Shown here in pieces: positions 6,904 to 13,170 of a stretch of DNA of 13,170 bases (position 1 is its first letter; every line of letters begins with the position of its first letter). The notes beneath the pieces were generated by a model. That model ran no database searches and had not been told where the DNA came from. It worked only from the letters and a program-made list of their open reading frames with translations. Made by a program: the position numbers and the translations under genes. The stretch lies in the NCBI GenBank assembly GCA_030615475.1, contig JAUWZF010000008.1, positions 1 through 13,170 on the forward strand, in the 5' to 3' direction. Source of the DNA: Dehalococcoidales bacterium. Lineage in GTDB: Bacteria; Chloroflexota; Dehalococcoidia; Dehalococcoidales; RBG-16-60-22.

Positions 6904-8162
6904 AGCTTCAATAAATCCTCCAGAGGTTCGTCAGGACTGATGGGCCCGACCACCGCCAGGCGCAGCCCTTCACCCACCAGCAACTCTCCGGCCAGCTTCC
7001 GGAGTTCCTCGGCGGTGATGGCATCAATGATGGCGATTACTTCATCGAGGGTGAGGATTTTCCCGGTGAGAAGCTCTTGTCCGCCCATCCAGCCGGACAC
7101 GCTGCGGCTGTCTTCCATGCGCAGCCAGAGACGACCCTTGGATAATTCTTTAGCCTTAGAGAGTTCTGTCTCCGGGATTAATTCCTTAAGTCTGGACAGC
7201 TCTTCAAGGATAGCTCTGACGGCTACCGAAAGGTTTTTATTGTCCACCCCGGCGGAGACCCCGATGGCGCCGGTATCGAGTAAGTGCTCGGCGTAGCTAT
7301 GGATACTGTAGGCCAGACCCAGCTTGTCGCGAATCTCCGTGAACAGGCGGCTGCTCATACCCTCGCCGAGGATAACATTGAGCAGGTCAAGCTTGAAGCG
7401 TTCGGGGTGGGTAATCGACAGGCCCGGCATGGCCAGACACAACTGGGTCTGCTCGGTATCGCGCTTCTCAATGAGCACCCGGCGCCCTATTTTCTCCCGG
7501 TAAGGCGTGTAGTCGAGGCGGGGCTGCCGTTTGGCCCATCCGGCAACTACCTGGCTCACAGCATCGACCACCTCCCGGTGCTCGATGTCACCGGCAATAG
7601 CCAGCACGGCATTAGCGGGTTGATACTCTTTTGCCAAGTAGTCGAGCATCATGTCCCTGGTGATAGCCGCCACCGATTCCCGGCTGCCGGCAATATCGCG
7701 TCCCAGGACATGGTCGGGCCACAGTAACTCATCGATGAGCATGGACACCCGCTGTGACGGGTAGTCCAGAGACATGTTAATCTCTTCAATGATAACCCGG
7801 CGCTCCTTTTCAATCTCCACGGGGTCGAACGTAGAGTTGACGAGGATATCCACCAGCACATCGAGGGCGCTGGCAAAGTGGGGCTGCGCCACCTTGCACC
7901 AGTAGATGGTCAGCTCCTTATCAGTGCCGGCATTGAGCATACCCCCCACCCCCTCGATAACCGTGCAGATTTCCGCTGACGTGGGACGCTTTTTAGTGCC
8001 TTTAAAACAGACATGCTCGATAAAGTGTGAGATACCGGCCTGTTCACCGGTCTCGTACCTGGAGCCGGTGCCGATGAAGAAGCTGATGGACACCGACCGC
8101 GTATGCGGCATGGCGGCGGTAACCAGGCGAAGTCCGTTATCCAGGGTAACTTTTTGATACAA
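6900..8162 (-). CDS. M16 family zinc metallopeptidase (processing-peptidase-like)
   Basis: A 420-residue pitrilysin-family protease with the inverted zinc motif HFIEH at residues 46-50: two zinc histidines and the catalytic Glu49. The distal zinc glutamate lies in the conserved FDPVEIEKERRVIIEEI stretch. The C-terminal half has the second M16 domain with LGEGMSSRLFTEIRDKLGLAYSI. The size matches bacterial mitochondrial-processing-peptidase-like proteins of the YmxG/PqqL type; no signal peptide is visible. I chose TTG 8162 (protein starting MYQKVTLDNG, a classic family N-terminus) over GTG 8213: GGAGGG (8176-8171) sits 8 bases before the TTG, and the predicted transcription start near 8191 lies downstream of the GTG. 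It ends in a 4-bp convergent overlap with the DUF5714 gene. The natural substrate is unknown. Confidence 0.93.
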   Translation of the reverse strand: MYQKVTLDNGLRLVTAAMPHTRSVSISFFIGTGSRYETGEQAGISHFIEHVCFKGTKKRPTSAEICTVIEGVGGMLNAGTDKELTIYWCKVAQPHFASALDVLVDILVNSTFDPVEIEKERRVIIEEINMSLDYPSQRVSMLIDELLWPDHVLGRDIAGSRESVAAITRDMMLDYLAKEYQPANAVLAIAGDIEHREVVDAVSQVVAGWAKRQPRLDYTPYREKIGRRVLIEKRDTEQTQLCLAMPGLSITHPERFKLDLLNVILGEGMSSRLFTEIRDKLGLAYSIHSYAEHLLDTGAIGVSAGVDNKNLSVAVRAILEELSRLKELIPETELSKAKELSKGRLWLRMEDSRSVSGWMGGQELLTGKILTLDEVIAIIDAITAEELRKLAGELLVGEGLRLAVVGPISPDEPLEDLLKL

Positions 8163-8197
8163 TAATTCAGCCCTCCAGTGAGTACTGAGAATAAGAT

Positions 8198-8226
8198 ATT
8201 CTAAGGCTTCCACTCTCCGGTGTCAA
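8198..8226 (-). promoter_or_regulatory. promoter of the M16 peptidase gene
   Basis: On the minus strand, -35 TTGACA (8226-8221), 17-bp spacer, -10 TAGAAT (8203-8198). It lies in the 75-bp gap after the MFS gene, so the protease can be expressed independently of the transporter. The predicted start near 8191 leaves a leader of about 29 nt containing GGAGGG before TTG 8162. Confidence 0.8.
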
Positions 8227-8237
8227 TTCGGGACAGC

Positions 8238-9539
8238 CTAGTCCAGTTTCCGCAAGCGTGGCGAAAAGATAAGCATCAACACGGTTACCACGGCCAGAGC
8301 TATGGACAGCCCGCCGATAGACCACTCGATACCCATAGCATCAGCCAGCAGGCCGCCAAAGAAGGTGCCCAGGCTCGCCAGACCGAAACCCAGCATCATA
8401 AAACTCATGACACGTCCCCGGTAACCGGGGTCGACGTAATACTGAATCAGGGTAAAGCCGATGGCTATCTGCCCCGTCTGCCCCAGTCCGATGAAAACCA
8501 CCAGTACCAGGGAAAGGTACCACTCCGATGTAAAAGAGAAGGCTATCAGCGCCAGGCTTAAAATCAGGCCGCTGAGCAGCATCAGAATGCCACGTTTTTT
8601 GTTTTGCATAGAGGCAAGGATGAACGAGACCACGATGGAACCTATTCCGGAGACGGCCATCAGTATCCCCAGGCCGACTTCGCCAACCTTCAATATATCC
8701 TCGGTGAACATCGGCAGGAGCATGTTAAAGGGCATTCCCAGTATGGTACAGCCGAGGGTGAACAAGAGGACAAGCATGATGGTGGTCTCGGCACGGATAT
8801 ACCGGAATCCCTGCACTACTTCCGTCACGGTGCTACTCCCCTGGCGGACCGCCGGACGATTCCCCGGTATTAAAAACAGAAATACTACCGAAAATATATA
8901 CAACGCCGTCATAATATAATACACGGCGCCAAAGTCCCAGGCAGCAATGATGAACCCCGTGGCCGCCGGGGCTACAATCCGGAAAAAATTCATTCCCATA
9001 TTGTTCAGGGATATCGCGTTCATCAGGTCCTCCGGCCTGACGATTTCAGGGACCATGGACGCGCGCGACGGCATCATCAGGCCCATGATAATTCCCTGCA
9101 TTACGCTCGAGACTATCAGAATCCACCAGGAGCCGGGCACATCCGAACTCAGGATGTTCAGGCTCAGAACCAGAGCGACACCCAGGGTAACCACCGCCGA
9201 GGCCGCCTGACTATAAATCAGTATCTTTCTCTTCTCCATCCGGTCGGCCAGGGCACCGCCATAGAGTGACAGAATAAGCATGGGCATGGCCCCCGCCAGA
9301 GCCATCAGCCCCAGGATAGTCCCCGAACCGGTGATGCGGTAAATAAGCAGGGTACGGGTTACCATCTGCATCTGCATGGGGCCCCAGTGGCCTATCAGGG
9401 AATAGTAATAGAGTCGGTAAATGGGGTTTCTAAAGGAACTGAAAACCCTTCTGCCGTACCCCGCTATACCTCCCTGGCCCGCCACCGGCCTGGCCATCTT
9501 CAGGTCATCGTCACGGTATTCGTCCGGATTTTTACTCAT
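8238..9539 (-). CDS. MFS transporter (MFS_3/EntS-like exporter family)
   Basis: A 433-residue integral membrane protein with about 12 hydrophobic segments after a 35-residue polar cytoplasmic N-terminus (YRLYYYSLIGHWG opens the first helix). The family's loop 2-3 motif is present as GGALADRMEKRK (about 94-105), and a related LADAMG-type turn occurs in the second half. Overall it resembles the MFS_3 group, which includes enterobactin exporter EntS and many drug or metabolite effluxers; the direction is probably outward by proton antiport. The substrate cannot be read from the sequence. ATG 9539 is the first plausible start, but its ribosome site is poor (GGAG is 16 bases away). A second in-frame ATG lies 14 codons later. 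It is transcribed divergently from lysA and followed by the M16 gene. Confidence 0.9.
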   Translation of the reverse strand: MSKNPDEYRDDDLKMARPVAGQGGIAGYGRRVFSSFRNPIYRLYYYSLIGHWGPMQMQMVTRTLLIYRITGSGTILGLMALAGAMPMLILSLYGGALADRMEKRKILIYSQAASAVVTLGVALVLSLNILSSDVPGSWWILIVSSVMQGIIMGLMMPSRASMVPEIVRPEDLMNAISLNNMGMNFFRIVAPAATGFIIAAWDFGAVYYIMTALYIFSVVFLFLIPGNRPAVRQGSSTVTEVVQGFRYIRAETTIMLVLLFTLGCTILGMPFNMLLPMFTEDILKVGEVGLGILMAVSGIGSIVVSFILASMQNKKRGILMLLSGLILSLALIAFSFTSEWYLSLVLVVFIGLGQTGQIAIGFTLIQYYVDPGYRGRVMSFMMLGFGLASLGTFFGGLLADAMGIEWSIGGLSIALAVVTVLMLIFSPRLRKLD

Positions 9540-9628
9540 TTACTAAGCCCAGTATTCTCCGCTTACTCGGTGAAAGAGGGAAAGACTTCTCCTGAAAAAG
9601 TGTTGAACTCTGAGGTGGGTACTCTTAT

Positions 9629-9658
9629 ATTTTACACCGATATCGCCTTTCGGGGCAA
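9629..9658 (-). promoter_or_regulatory. probable promoter of the MFS transporter gene
   Basis: On the minus strand, -35 TTGCCC (9658-9653), 18-bp spacer, -10 TAAAAT (9634-9629). The predicted start near 9622 gives a leader of about 80 nt. The -35 box is imperfect, so confidence is moderate. Confidence 0.55.
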
Positions 9659-9687
9659 GGAGAGACAGGAAACAGAGTGAACTCACA

Positions 9688-9716
9688 TTGACTTCACGAA
9701 CGGGCGCTGCTAACAT
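9688..9716 (+). promoter_or_regulatory. promoter of the lysA-holB-ricT operon
   Basis: -35 TTGACT (9688-9693), 17-bp spacer, -10 TAACAT (9711-9716). The start would be near 9723, leaving only about 11 nt before the lysA ATG. There is therefore no room for a lysine riboswitch or attenuator leader. Confidence 0.72.
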
Positions 9717-9733
9717 TATGATGAGAGGTGAAG

Positions 9734-11050
9734 ATGACAGGCGAACAGGACATTCCGAGACTGGTTCTATTCCCGCAGACAGCTGAAGTCAATCAGAAGG
9801 ACCACCTGGTAATCGGCGGCTGTGACAGCGTAGCGCTCGCCGAGGAGTTCGGCACGCCTCTGTATGTCTTTGACGAGGTTGACCTGCGCAGCCGGTGCGC
9901 CGAATTTAAGGCAGAATTCAAGCAGCGTTACCCCGATACCACCGTATGCTACTCGGCTAAAGCGTTTACCGCCAGGGCCATGCTGCAGCTTGTCAAAGAG
10001 GAGGGGCTCGACCTGGATGTGGTGTCGGGCGGGGAGCTGGGTATCGCCCGCTCGTTGGATTTCCCCATGGAGAGGGTACATTTCCCCGGCAATAACAAGT
10101 CGGCGGAGGAGCTCGAAATGGCCATTCAATACGGCATAGGCCACGTCGTAGTGGACAACCCGCACGAACTTGATATGCTGCGTGAAATCGCCGGCAAGAG
10201 GAAGGTCAATATCCTGCTGCGGCTGTCGCCGGGCATAGATGCGCACACTCACCAGTACAATACCACCGGCACCGTGGACTCCAAGTTCGGTTTTACGCGG
10301 TCGACATGGGACGAGGCGGTTAACACCGCCCTGGCGGCGCCCAACCTTAATGTCAACGGCCTGCATTTCCATATCGGATCCGGCATCTTTGAGATGGAGC
10401 CGTACGAGAAGGCTATTGAAGTTATGCTTGAGTACGCAGCGACGATAAAGCAGCGGCATAACTTTGAAATCAGGGTGCTGAGTATCGGCGGGGGGTTCGG
10501 CGTCCAGTATACCGTGGAAGAAGTACCACCACCCATTGCCACCTGGGCCGAAGTGATAGTAAACAAGATTACCAGCCAGTGCCGTGAGCTGAAGCTATCA
10601 TTGCCGAGACTTATAGTAGAGCCGGGCCGGGCAATAGTAGCCCGGGCCGGGGTGGCATTGTACCGGGTGGGGGTGATTAAGGACATACCGGGCATCCGGG
10701 GCTATGTCTGCGTGGATGGCGGCATGGGCGATAATATCCGCCAGCCGATGTACGGTGCCCGGCAGGAAGCGCTGGTGGCTAACCGGGTTGCGGCCAGGGA
10801 AACCGGTAAGGTCACCATTGCCGGCAAGTATTGCGAGTCGGGCGATATCCTGATTAGAGACATCAGCATGCCCGAGCTTAAAGCGGGTGATATCTTGGCG
10901 GTAGCCGGCAGCGGCGCCTATTGCATCCCGTTGCAGAGCAATTATAATGCCTCGTTCCGTCCGGCTATAGTCTTCGTCAGGGAAGGTAAAGCCCGCCTCA
11001 TCCGGCGCCGGGAGACACTGGAAGACCTGACCCGGCATGATGTCGTCTAA
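9734..11050 (+). CDS. lysA: diaminopimelate decarboxylase
   Basis: A 438-residue PLP enzyme that decarboxylates meso-diaminopimelate to L-lysine, the last step of lysine biosynthesis, in the cytosol. Its fold type III barrel shows CYSAKAF with the PLP lysine at about residue 76, VVSGGELGIA, HFHIGSG (the PLP-phosphate side), SIGGGFGVQY and EPGRAIVA. The second domain carries GKYCESGDI, the catalytic cysteine loop reaching into the partner subunit of the dimer, and AGSGAYCIPLQSNYN. The length is slightly above the usual 410-430 because of an N-terminal extension of about 20 residues. ATG 9734 is preferred over GTG 9728 because GAGG (9725-9728) is 5 bases upstream of the ATG and would overlap the GTG. 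It is the first gene of an operon, with holB 14 bp downstream. Confidence 0.97.
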   Translation: MTGEQDIPRLVLFPQTAEVNQKDHLVIGGCDSVALAEEFGTPLYVFDEVDLRSRCAEFKAEFKQRYPDTTVCYSAKAFTARAMLQLVKEEGLDLDVVSGGELGIARSLDFPMERVHFPGNNKSAEELEMAIQYGIGHVVVDNPHELDMLREIAGKRKVNILLRLSPGIDAHTHQYNTTGTVDSKFGFTRSTWDEAVNTALAAPNLNVNGLHFHIGSGIFEMEPYEKAIEVMLEYAATIKQRHNFEIRVLSIGGGFGVQYTVEEVPPPIATWAEVIVNKITSQCRELKLSLPRLIVEPGRAIVARAGVALYRVGVIKDIPGIRGYVCVDGGMGDNIRQPMYGARQEALVANRVAARETGKVTIAGKYCESGDILIRDISMPELKAGDILAVAGSGAYCIPLQSNYNASFRPAIVFVREGKARLIRRRETLEDLTRHDVV

Positions 11051-11064
11051 CGAGGAGACTCTTA

Positions 11065-12090
11065 ATGTGGCAGGTAATCGGACAGACCCGTGCGGTCTCT
11101 CTGATACAGAATAGTCTTGATAAAGGGGCCCTGGCCCATGCTTACCTGTTCGTCGGGCCGGCCCATGTCGGCAAGATGACCCTGGCTTTAAATCTGGCCC
11201 AGGCGCTCAATTGTGAAGCGGACGAGCGACCGTGCCTCGAGTGCGCCTCCTGTCAGAAGATAGCTGCGGCCAATCATGCGGATGTCCAGGTTATCGGCCT
11301 GACCAGCAACGAGGATGCGGCGGAAGCCAAGCTGATTGGTATCGAGCAGATAGAAGACCTTCAGCACGATGCCAACTTACCCCCCTTCGAGGGGAAGCAC
11401 AAGGTATTTATCATTAACCCTGCAGAACTGCTTTCGCTTCCCGCGGCTAACAGCCTGCTGAAAACACTCGAAGAGCCCGCCGACAAAGTGACTTTTATCT
11501 TGTTGACGGTAAATGACAGGTTGCTGCCAACTACCGTGGTCTCCCGCTGCCAGCGTCTGGAATTACCGCCCCTGTCAATTGCCGAGGAATCATCGGCTTT
11601 GATAGACAGGTGGGATATCGGACCGGAGCGGGCCAGGCTCCTCGCCGGGCTTTCTCACGGCTGCCTGGGATGGGCTATTGCGGCTAATGGAGACGATAGC
11701 CTGCTTCAACAGCGCGACCAGGAACTGAACCGTCTGCTCAATATTATCAAGGCCGACTACGAAGAGCGTTTCGCCTACGTGGCCCAGCTGGCCGCCCGAT
11801 TCAACCAGAACCGGGGCGCGGTTTACGAGATACTGGACCTGTGGCTTGATTACTGGCGCGACCTGATGTTGGTTAAACTGGGCTGTCATGATATGATAAC
11901 TAATATCGACCGTAAGGATGAGCTCGTCGAGATGGCCGGAGGCTATCGACTGGCCCAGATAAAGTCTTTCATCGAGAGCATCGGGTCGGCCGCGGAACAG
12001 CTCAGGCAGAACGTCAATACGCGGCTGGCGCTGGAGGTAATGATGCTCGACATACCCAGAAAGGAAGGAGGTGGCGTGAAATATGGCTGA
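11065..12090 (+). CDS. holB: DNA polymerase III delta' subunit (clamp loader)
   Basis: A 341-residue AAA+ protein of the clamp-loader complex, which opens and loads the beta sliding clamp together with delta and DnaX. It shows IGQTRAVSLIQNSL (residues 5-18), Walker A GPAHVGKMT (31-39), and a four-cysteine zinc site (C50, C57, C60, C63). It also has the conserved LPAANSLLKTLEEP (125-138), and SRC (160-162) with the arginine finger. The Walker B strand reads VFIINPAE (114-121), without the usual DEAE acidic pair, so ATP hydrolysis by this subunit is unlikely, as is typical for delta'. ATG 11065 follows GAGGAGA by 6 bases. Its last 8 bases overlap ricT. The holB-ricT pairing matches the gene order known in Bacillus and other bacteria and supports the assignment over generic DnaX-like ATPases. 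Confidence 0.94.
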   Translation: MWQVIGQTRAVSLIQNSLDKGALAHAYLFVGPAHVGKMTLALNLAQALNCEADERPCLECASCQKIAAANHADVQVIGLTSNEDAAEAKLIGIEQIEDLQHDANLPPFEGKHKVFIINPAELLSLPAANSLLKTLEEPADKVTFILLTVNDRLLPTTVVSRCQRLELPPLSIAEESSALIDRWDIGPERARLLAGLSHGCLGWAIAANGDDSLLQQRDQELNRLLNIIKADYEERFAYVAQLAARFNQNRGAVYEILDLWLDYWRDLMLVKLGCHDMITNIDRKDELVEMAGGYRLAQIKSFIESIGSAAEQLRQNVNTRLALEVMMLDIPRKEGGGVKYG

Positions 12091-12877
12091 TACCGTTGGA
12101 ATACGTTTTAAAAGAGCCGGCAAAGTCTATTACTTCGACGCCGGCGATATCGCGCTGGAACCCGGCGACTACGCCGTCGTGAAGACGAGCCGGGGTATGG
12201 AACTGGGGCACGTGGTTATTGCCCCCGGTCAGGTACTGGCCGGCGAGACAGGAGAAAACCTGAGCCCGGTGGTACGCAAGGCCGAACCGGAGGACATCGT
12301 CAAGTCAGAGGAGCTCGATGCCAGGGCGGAGGAAGCCCTGATTGAGTGCGGCAAGATGATTGGCGAACTACAGCTGCCCATGAAGCTGCTATCCGCCGAA
12401 TACAATCTCGACAGCAGCCGACTGACTTTTTTATTCAGCGCCGAGGAAAGGGTCGACTTTCGGGACCTGGTCCGTCGACTGACCGGACAATTCAAGGTAA
12501 GAGTAGAATTACGCCAGGTGGGCAGTCGGGACGAGGCTAAATTACTGGGAAGCTTCGGCCGGTGCGGTCGTCCCCTGTGCTGCATGAGCTTCCTGACCGA
12601 GTTTACCCCGGTTTCCATCAAGATGGCTAAAGAGCAGAACCTGCCGCTTAACCCGATGAAAATTTCCGGAGCCTGCGGTCGCCTGATGTGCTGCCTGGCC
12701 TACGAAGGGGAGCAGTACCGCCTTATGAAGGAGAAAATGCCCAAGGTGGGGCAGCGGGTATCCACGCGCATGGGCGAGGCTACTGTGGTCGGGAATAATC
12801 CGCTGAAGGAAACGGTGATGGTTGAGATGGATAGCGAAGCTACGGTAGAGCTGCCTCTCGGCGACGTTTCTTACTGA
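12083..12877 (+). CDS. ricT: PSP1-domain protein RicT (YaaT-like)
   Basis: A 264-residue PSP1-family protein. In Bacillus subtilis the relative RicT (YaaT) works in the RicA-RicF-RicT complex, which holds Fe-S clusters and helps RNase Y mature mRNAs; the role here is inferred from that. The N-terminus has GIRFKRAGKVYYFDAG. The PSP1 core has LTFLFSAEERVDFRDLVR (about 114-131) and VELRQVGSRDEAK. The key cysteines are C161, C166 and C167 (GRCGRPLCCMSF), then C198, C203 and C204 (ACGRLMCCLAYE), all as expected for a cluster-binding form. ATG 12083 is chosen because GGAGGTG (12067-12073) lies 9 bases upstream, inside the end of holB; the genes overlap by 8 bp and are probably translationally coupled. 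No ricA or ricF partner is in this window. Confidence 0.94.
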   Translation: MADTVGIRFKRAGKVYYFDAGDIALEPGDYAVVKTSRGMELGHVVIAPGQVLAGETGENLSPVVRKAEPEDIVKSEELDARAEEALIECGKMIGELQLPMKLLSAEYNLDSSRLTFLFSAEERVDFRDLVRRLTGQFKVRVELRQVGSRDEAKLLGSFGRCGRPLCCMSFLTEFTPVSIKMAKEQNLPLNPMKISGACGRLMCCLAYEGEQYRLMKEKMPKVGQRVSTRMGEATVVGNNPLKETVMVEMDSEATVELPLGDVSY

Positions 12878-12902
12878 CTGCCGGGAGTGTTTACCATGTC
12901 CC

Positions 12903-13021
12903 GTCATTCTCAGCCTTCAGCCTGATTCAGCCTGAAGGCTTGACCCGAGAATCCAGCCACCTTTACCCGTCTGGATTCCCGCTGGAGTTTATCCCATACG
13001 CCGATACGGGGCGGGAATGAC
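12903..13021. repeat. 119-bp palindromic intergenic repeat (MITE/REP-like)
   Basis: The outer ends are inverted: GTCATTC (12903-12909) and GAATGAC (13015-13021). Inside are two hairpins. The first is ATTCTC (12906-12911) with GAGAAT (12947-12952), nesting GCCTTCAG (12913-12920) with CTGAAGGC (12932-12939). The second is ATTCCCGC (12975-12982) with GCGGGAAT (13011-13018). Each half is flanked by a CCAG/CTGG step. The GTCATTCCCGC...GAATCCAG style is that of dispersed non-coding repeats in many bacterial genomes. It could also form a transcript-stabilising or ending structure after ricT, but there is no T-run. Confidence 0.75.
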
Positions 13022-13057
13022 ACCAAACCATTGTTAAACACGCCCGGGCACTTATTC

Positions 13058-13086
13058 TTGCTTCCAGAACTCAAGAACTGTAGAAT
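13058..13086 (+). promoter_or_regulatory. promoter of the gene at the right edge
   Basis: -35 TTGCTT (13058-13063), 17-bp spacer, -10 TAGAAT (13081-13086). The start would be near 13093. AGAGGAG (13114-13120) then serves as the ribosome site 10 bases before ATG 13131. Confidence 0.65.
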
Positions 13087-13130
13087 AGTGGTATTAAAAA
13101 TAAAAACTTTCCGAGAGGAGATTGATTTTC

Positions 13131-13170
13131 ATGGCACAGATGGACCTGGCCGGCAATACGTATGAAGTCG
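13131..13170 (+). CDS. N-terminus of an unidentified protein, possibly DsrC/TusE-like (3' end outside the window)
   Basis: Only 13 codons are visible, reading MAQMDLAGNTYEV. A promoter and a good ribosome site (AGAGGAG, 10 bases upstream) make this a real gene start. The opening, a short Met-Ala run followed by a hydrophobic residue, G-x-x-Y-E-V, resembles the first strand of DsrC/TusE/DsvC sulfur-relay proteins. This is too short to assign a family, and other proteins with a GKTYEV-type first hairpin would look the same. No second ATG with a better site is visible. Confidence 0.6.
   Translation, partial: MAQMDLAGNTYEV

Noticed and set aside
9626..9645. Third XRE-operator-like site (GTGTAAAAT on the minus strand) in the MFS promoter
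   Set aside because: Only one half-site matches; the opposite arm lacks TACAC at the required 6-base spacing. The shared bases are mainly the -10 box itself.
9540..9733. Lysine riboswitch or attenuator before lysA
   Set aside because: The predicted lysA leader is only about 11 nt, and the 194-bp gap is used by divergent promoters. No conserved riboswitch-like stems were seen.

Overview
The window looks like ordinary chromosome of an uncultured bacterium, most likely a Chloroflexi/Dehalococcoidia relative. The reasons are the moderately high G+C, the GroEL N-terminal signature (GPKGHxVAL, KWGAP, VIDDGV) that resembles the Dehalococcoides type as I remember it, and the mix of DUF2851, DUF5714 and NDP-forming acyl-CoA synthetase genes with palindromic intergenic repeats. 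The taxonomic call is an inference made without any database search.

Left part (1-3609): the 3' end of a HAD-family hydrolase gene (+) converges on a minus-strand cluster. Read in its own direction, the cluster is a small XRE regulator, a stand-alone alpha-type NDP-forming acyl-CoA synthetase subunit, and a DUF2851 protein. The regulator and the synthetase gene each have a near-consensus sigma70 promoter (TTGACG/A, 17 bp, TAAAAT). Each promoter carries the same operator-like palindrome, TACAC-N6-GTGTA, between and over the promoter boxes. This suggests a self-contained autoregulated switch controlling acyl-CoA/CoA-ligase chemistry. It is the most interesting unit in the window.

Middle (3610-6903): a gene-free stretch with a cluster of GC-rich hairpins, then the heat-shock operon groES-groEL with a promoter, a perfect CIRCE operator (HrcA target) and an intrinsic terminator. 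After it comes a cysteine-rich DUF5714 protein with its own promoter.

Right part (6900-13170): on the minus strand lie an MFS exporter and an M16 zinc protease, each with its own promoter; the M16 stop codon interlocks with the DUF5714 stop. Divergent from the MFS gene is a tight housekeeping operon, lysA-holB-ricT, covering lysine biosynthesis, the clamp-loader delta' subunit, and the PSP1/RicT protein in its classic place after holB. A palindromic MITE/REP-like repeat follows. The window ends with a promoter, a ribosome site and the first 13 codons of another gene, whose start is reminiscent of DsrC/TusE sulfur-relay proteins.

I see no tRNA, rRNA, CRISPR array, transposase gene or prophage gene. 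Apart from the XRE-acyl-CoA synthetase-DUF2851 module, the content is mostly core metabolism and housekeeping.
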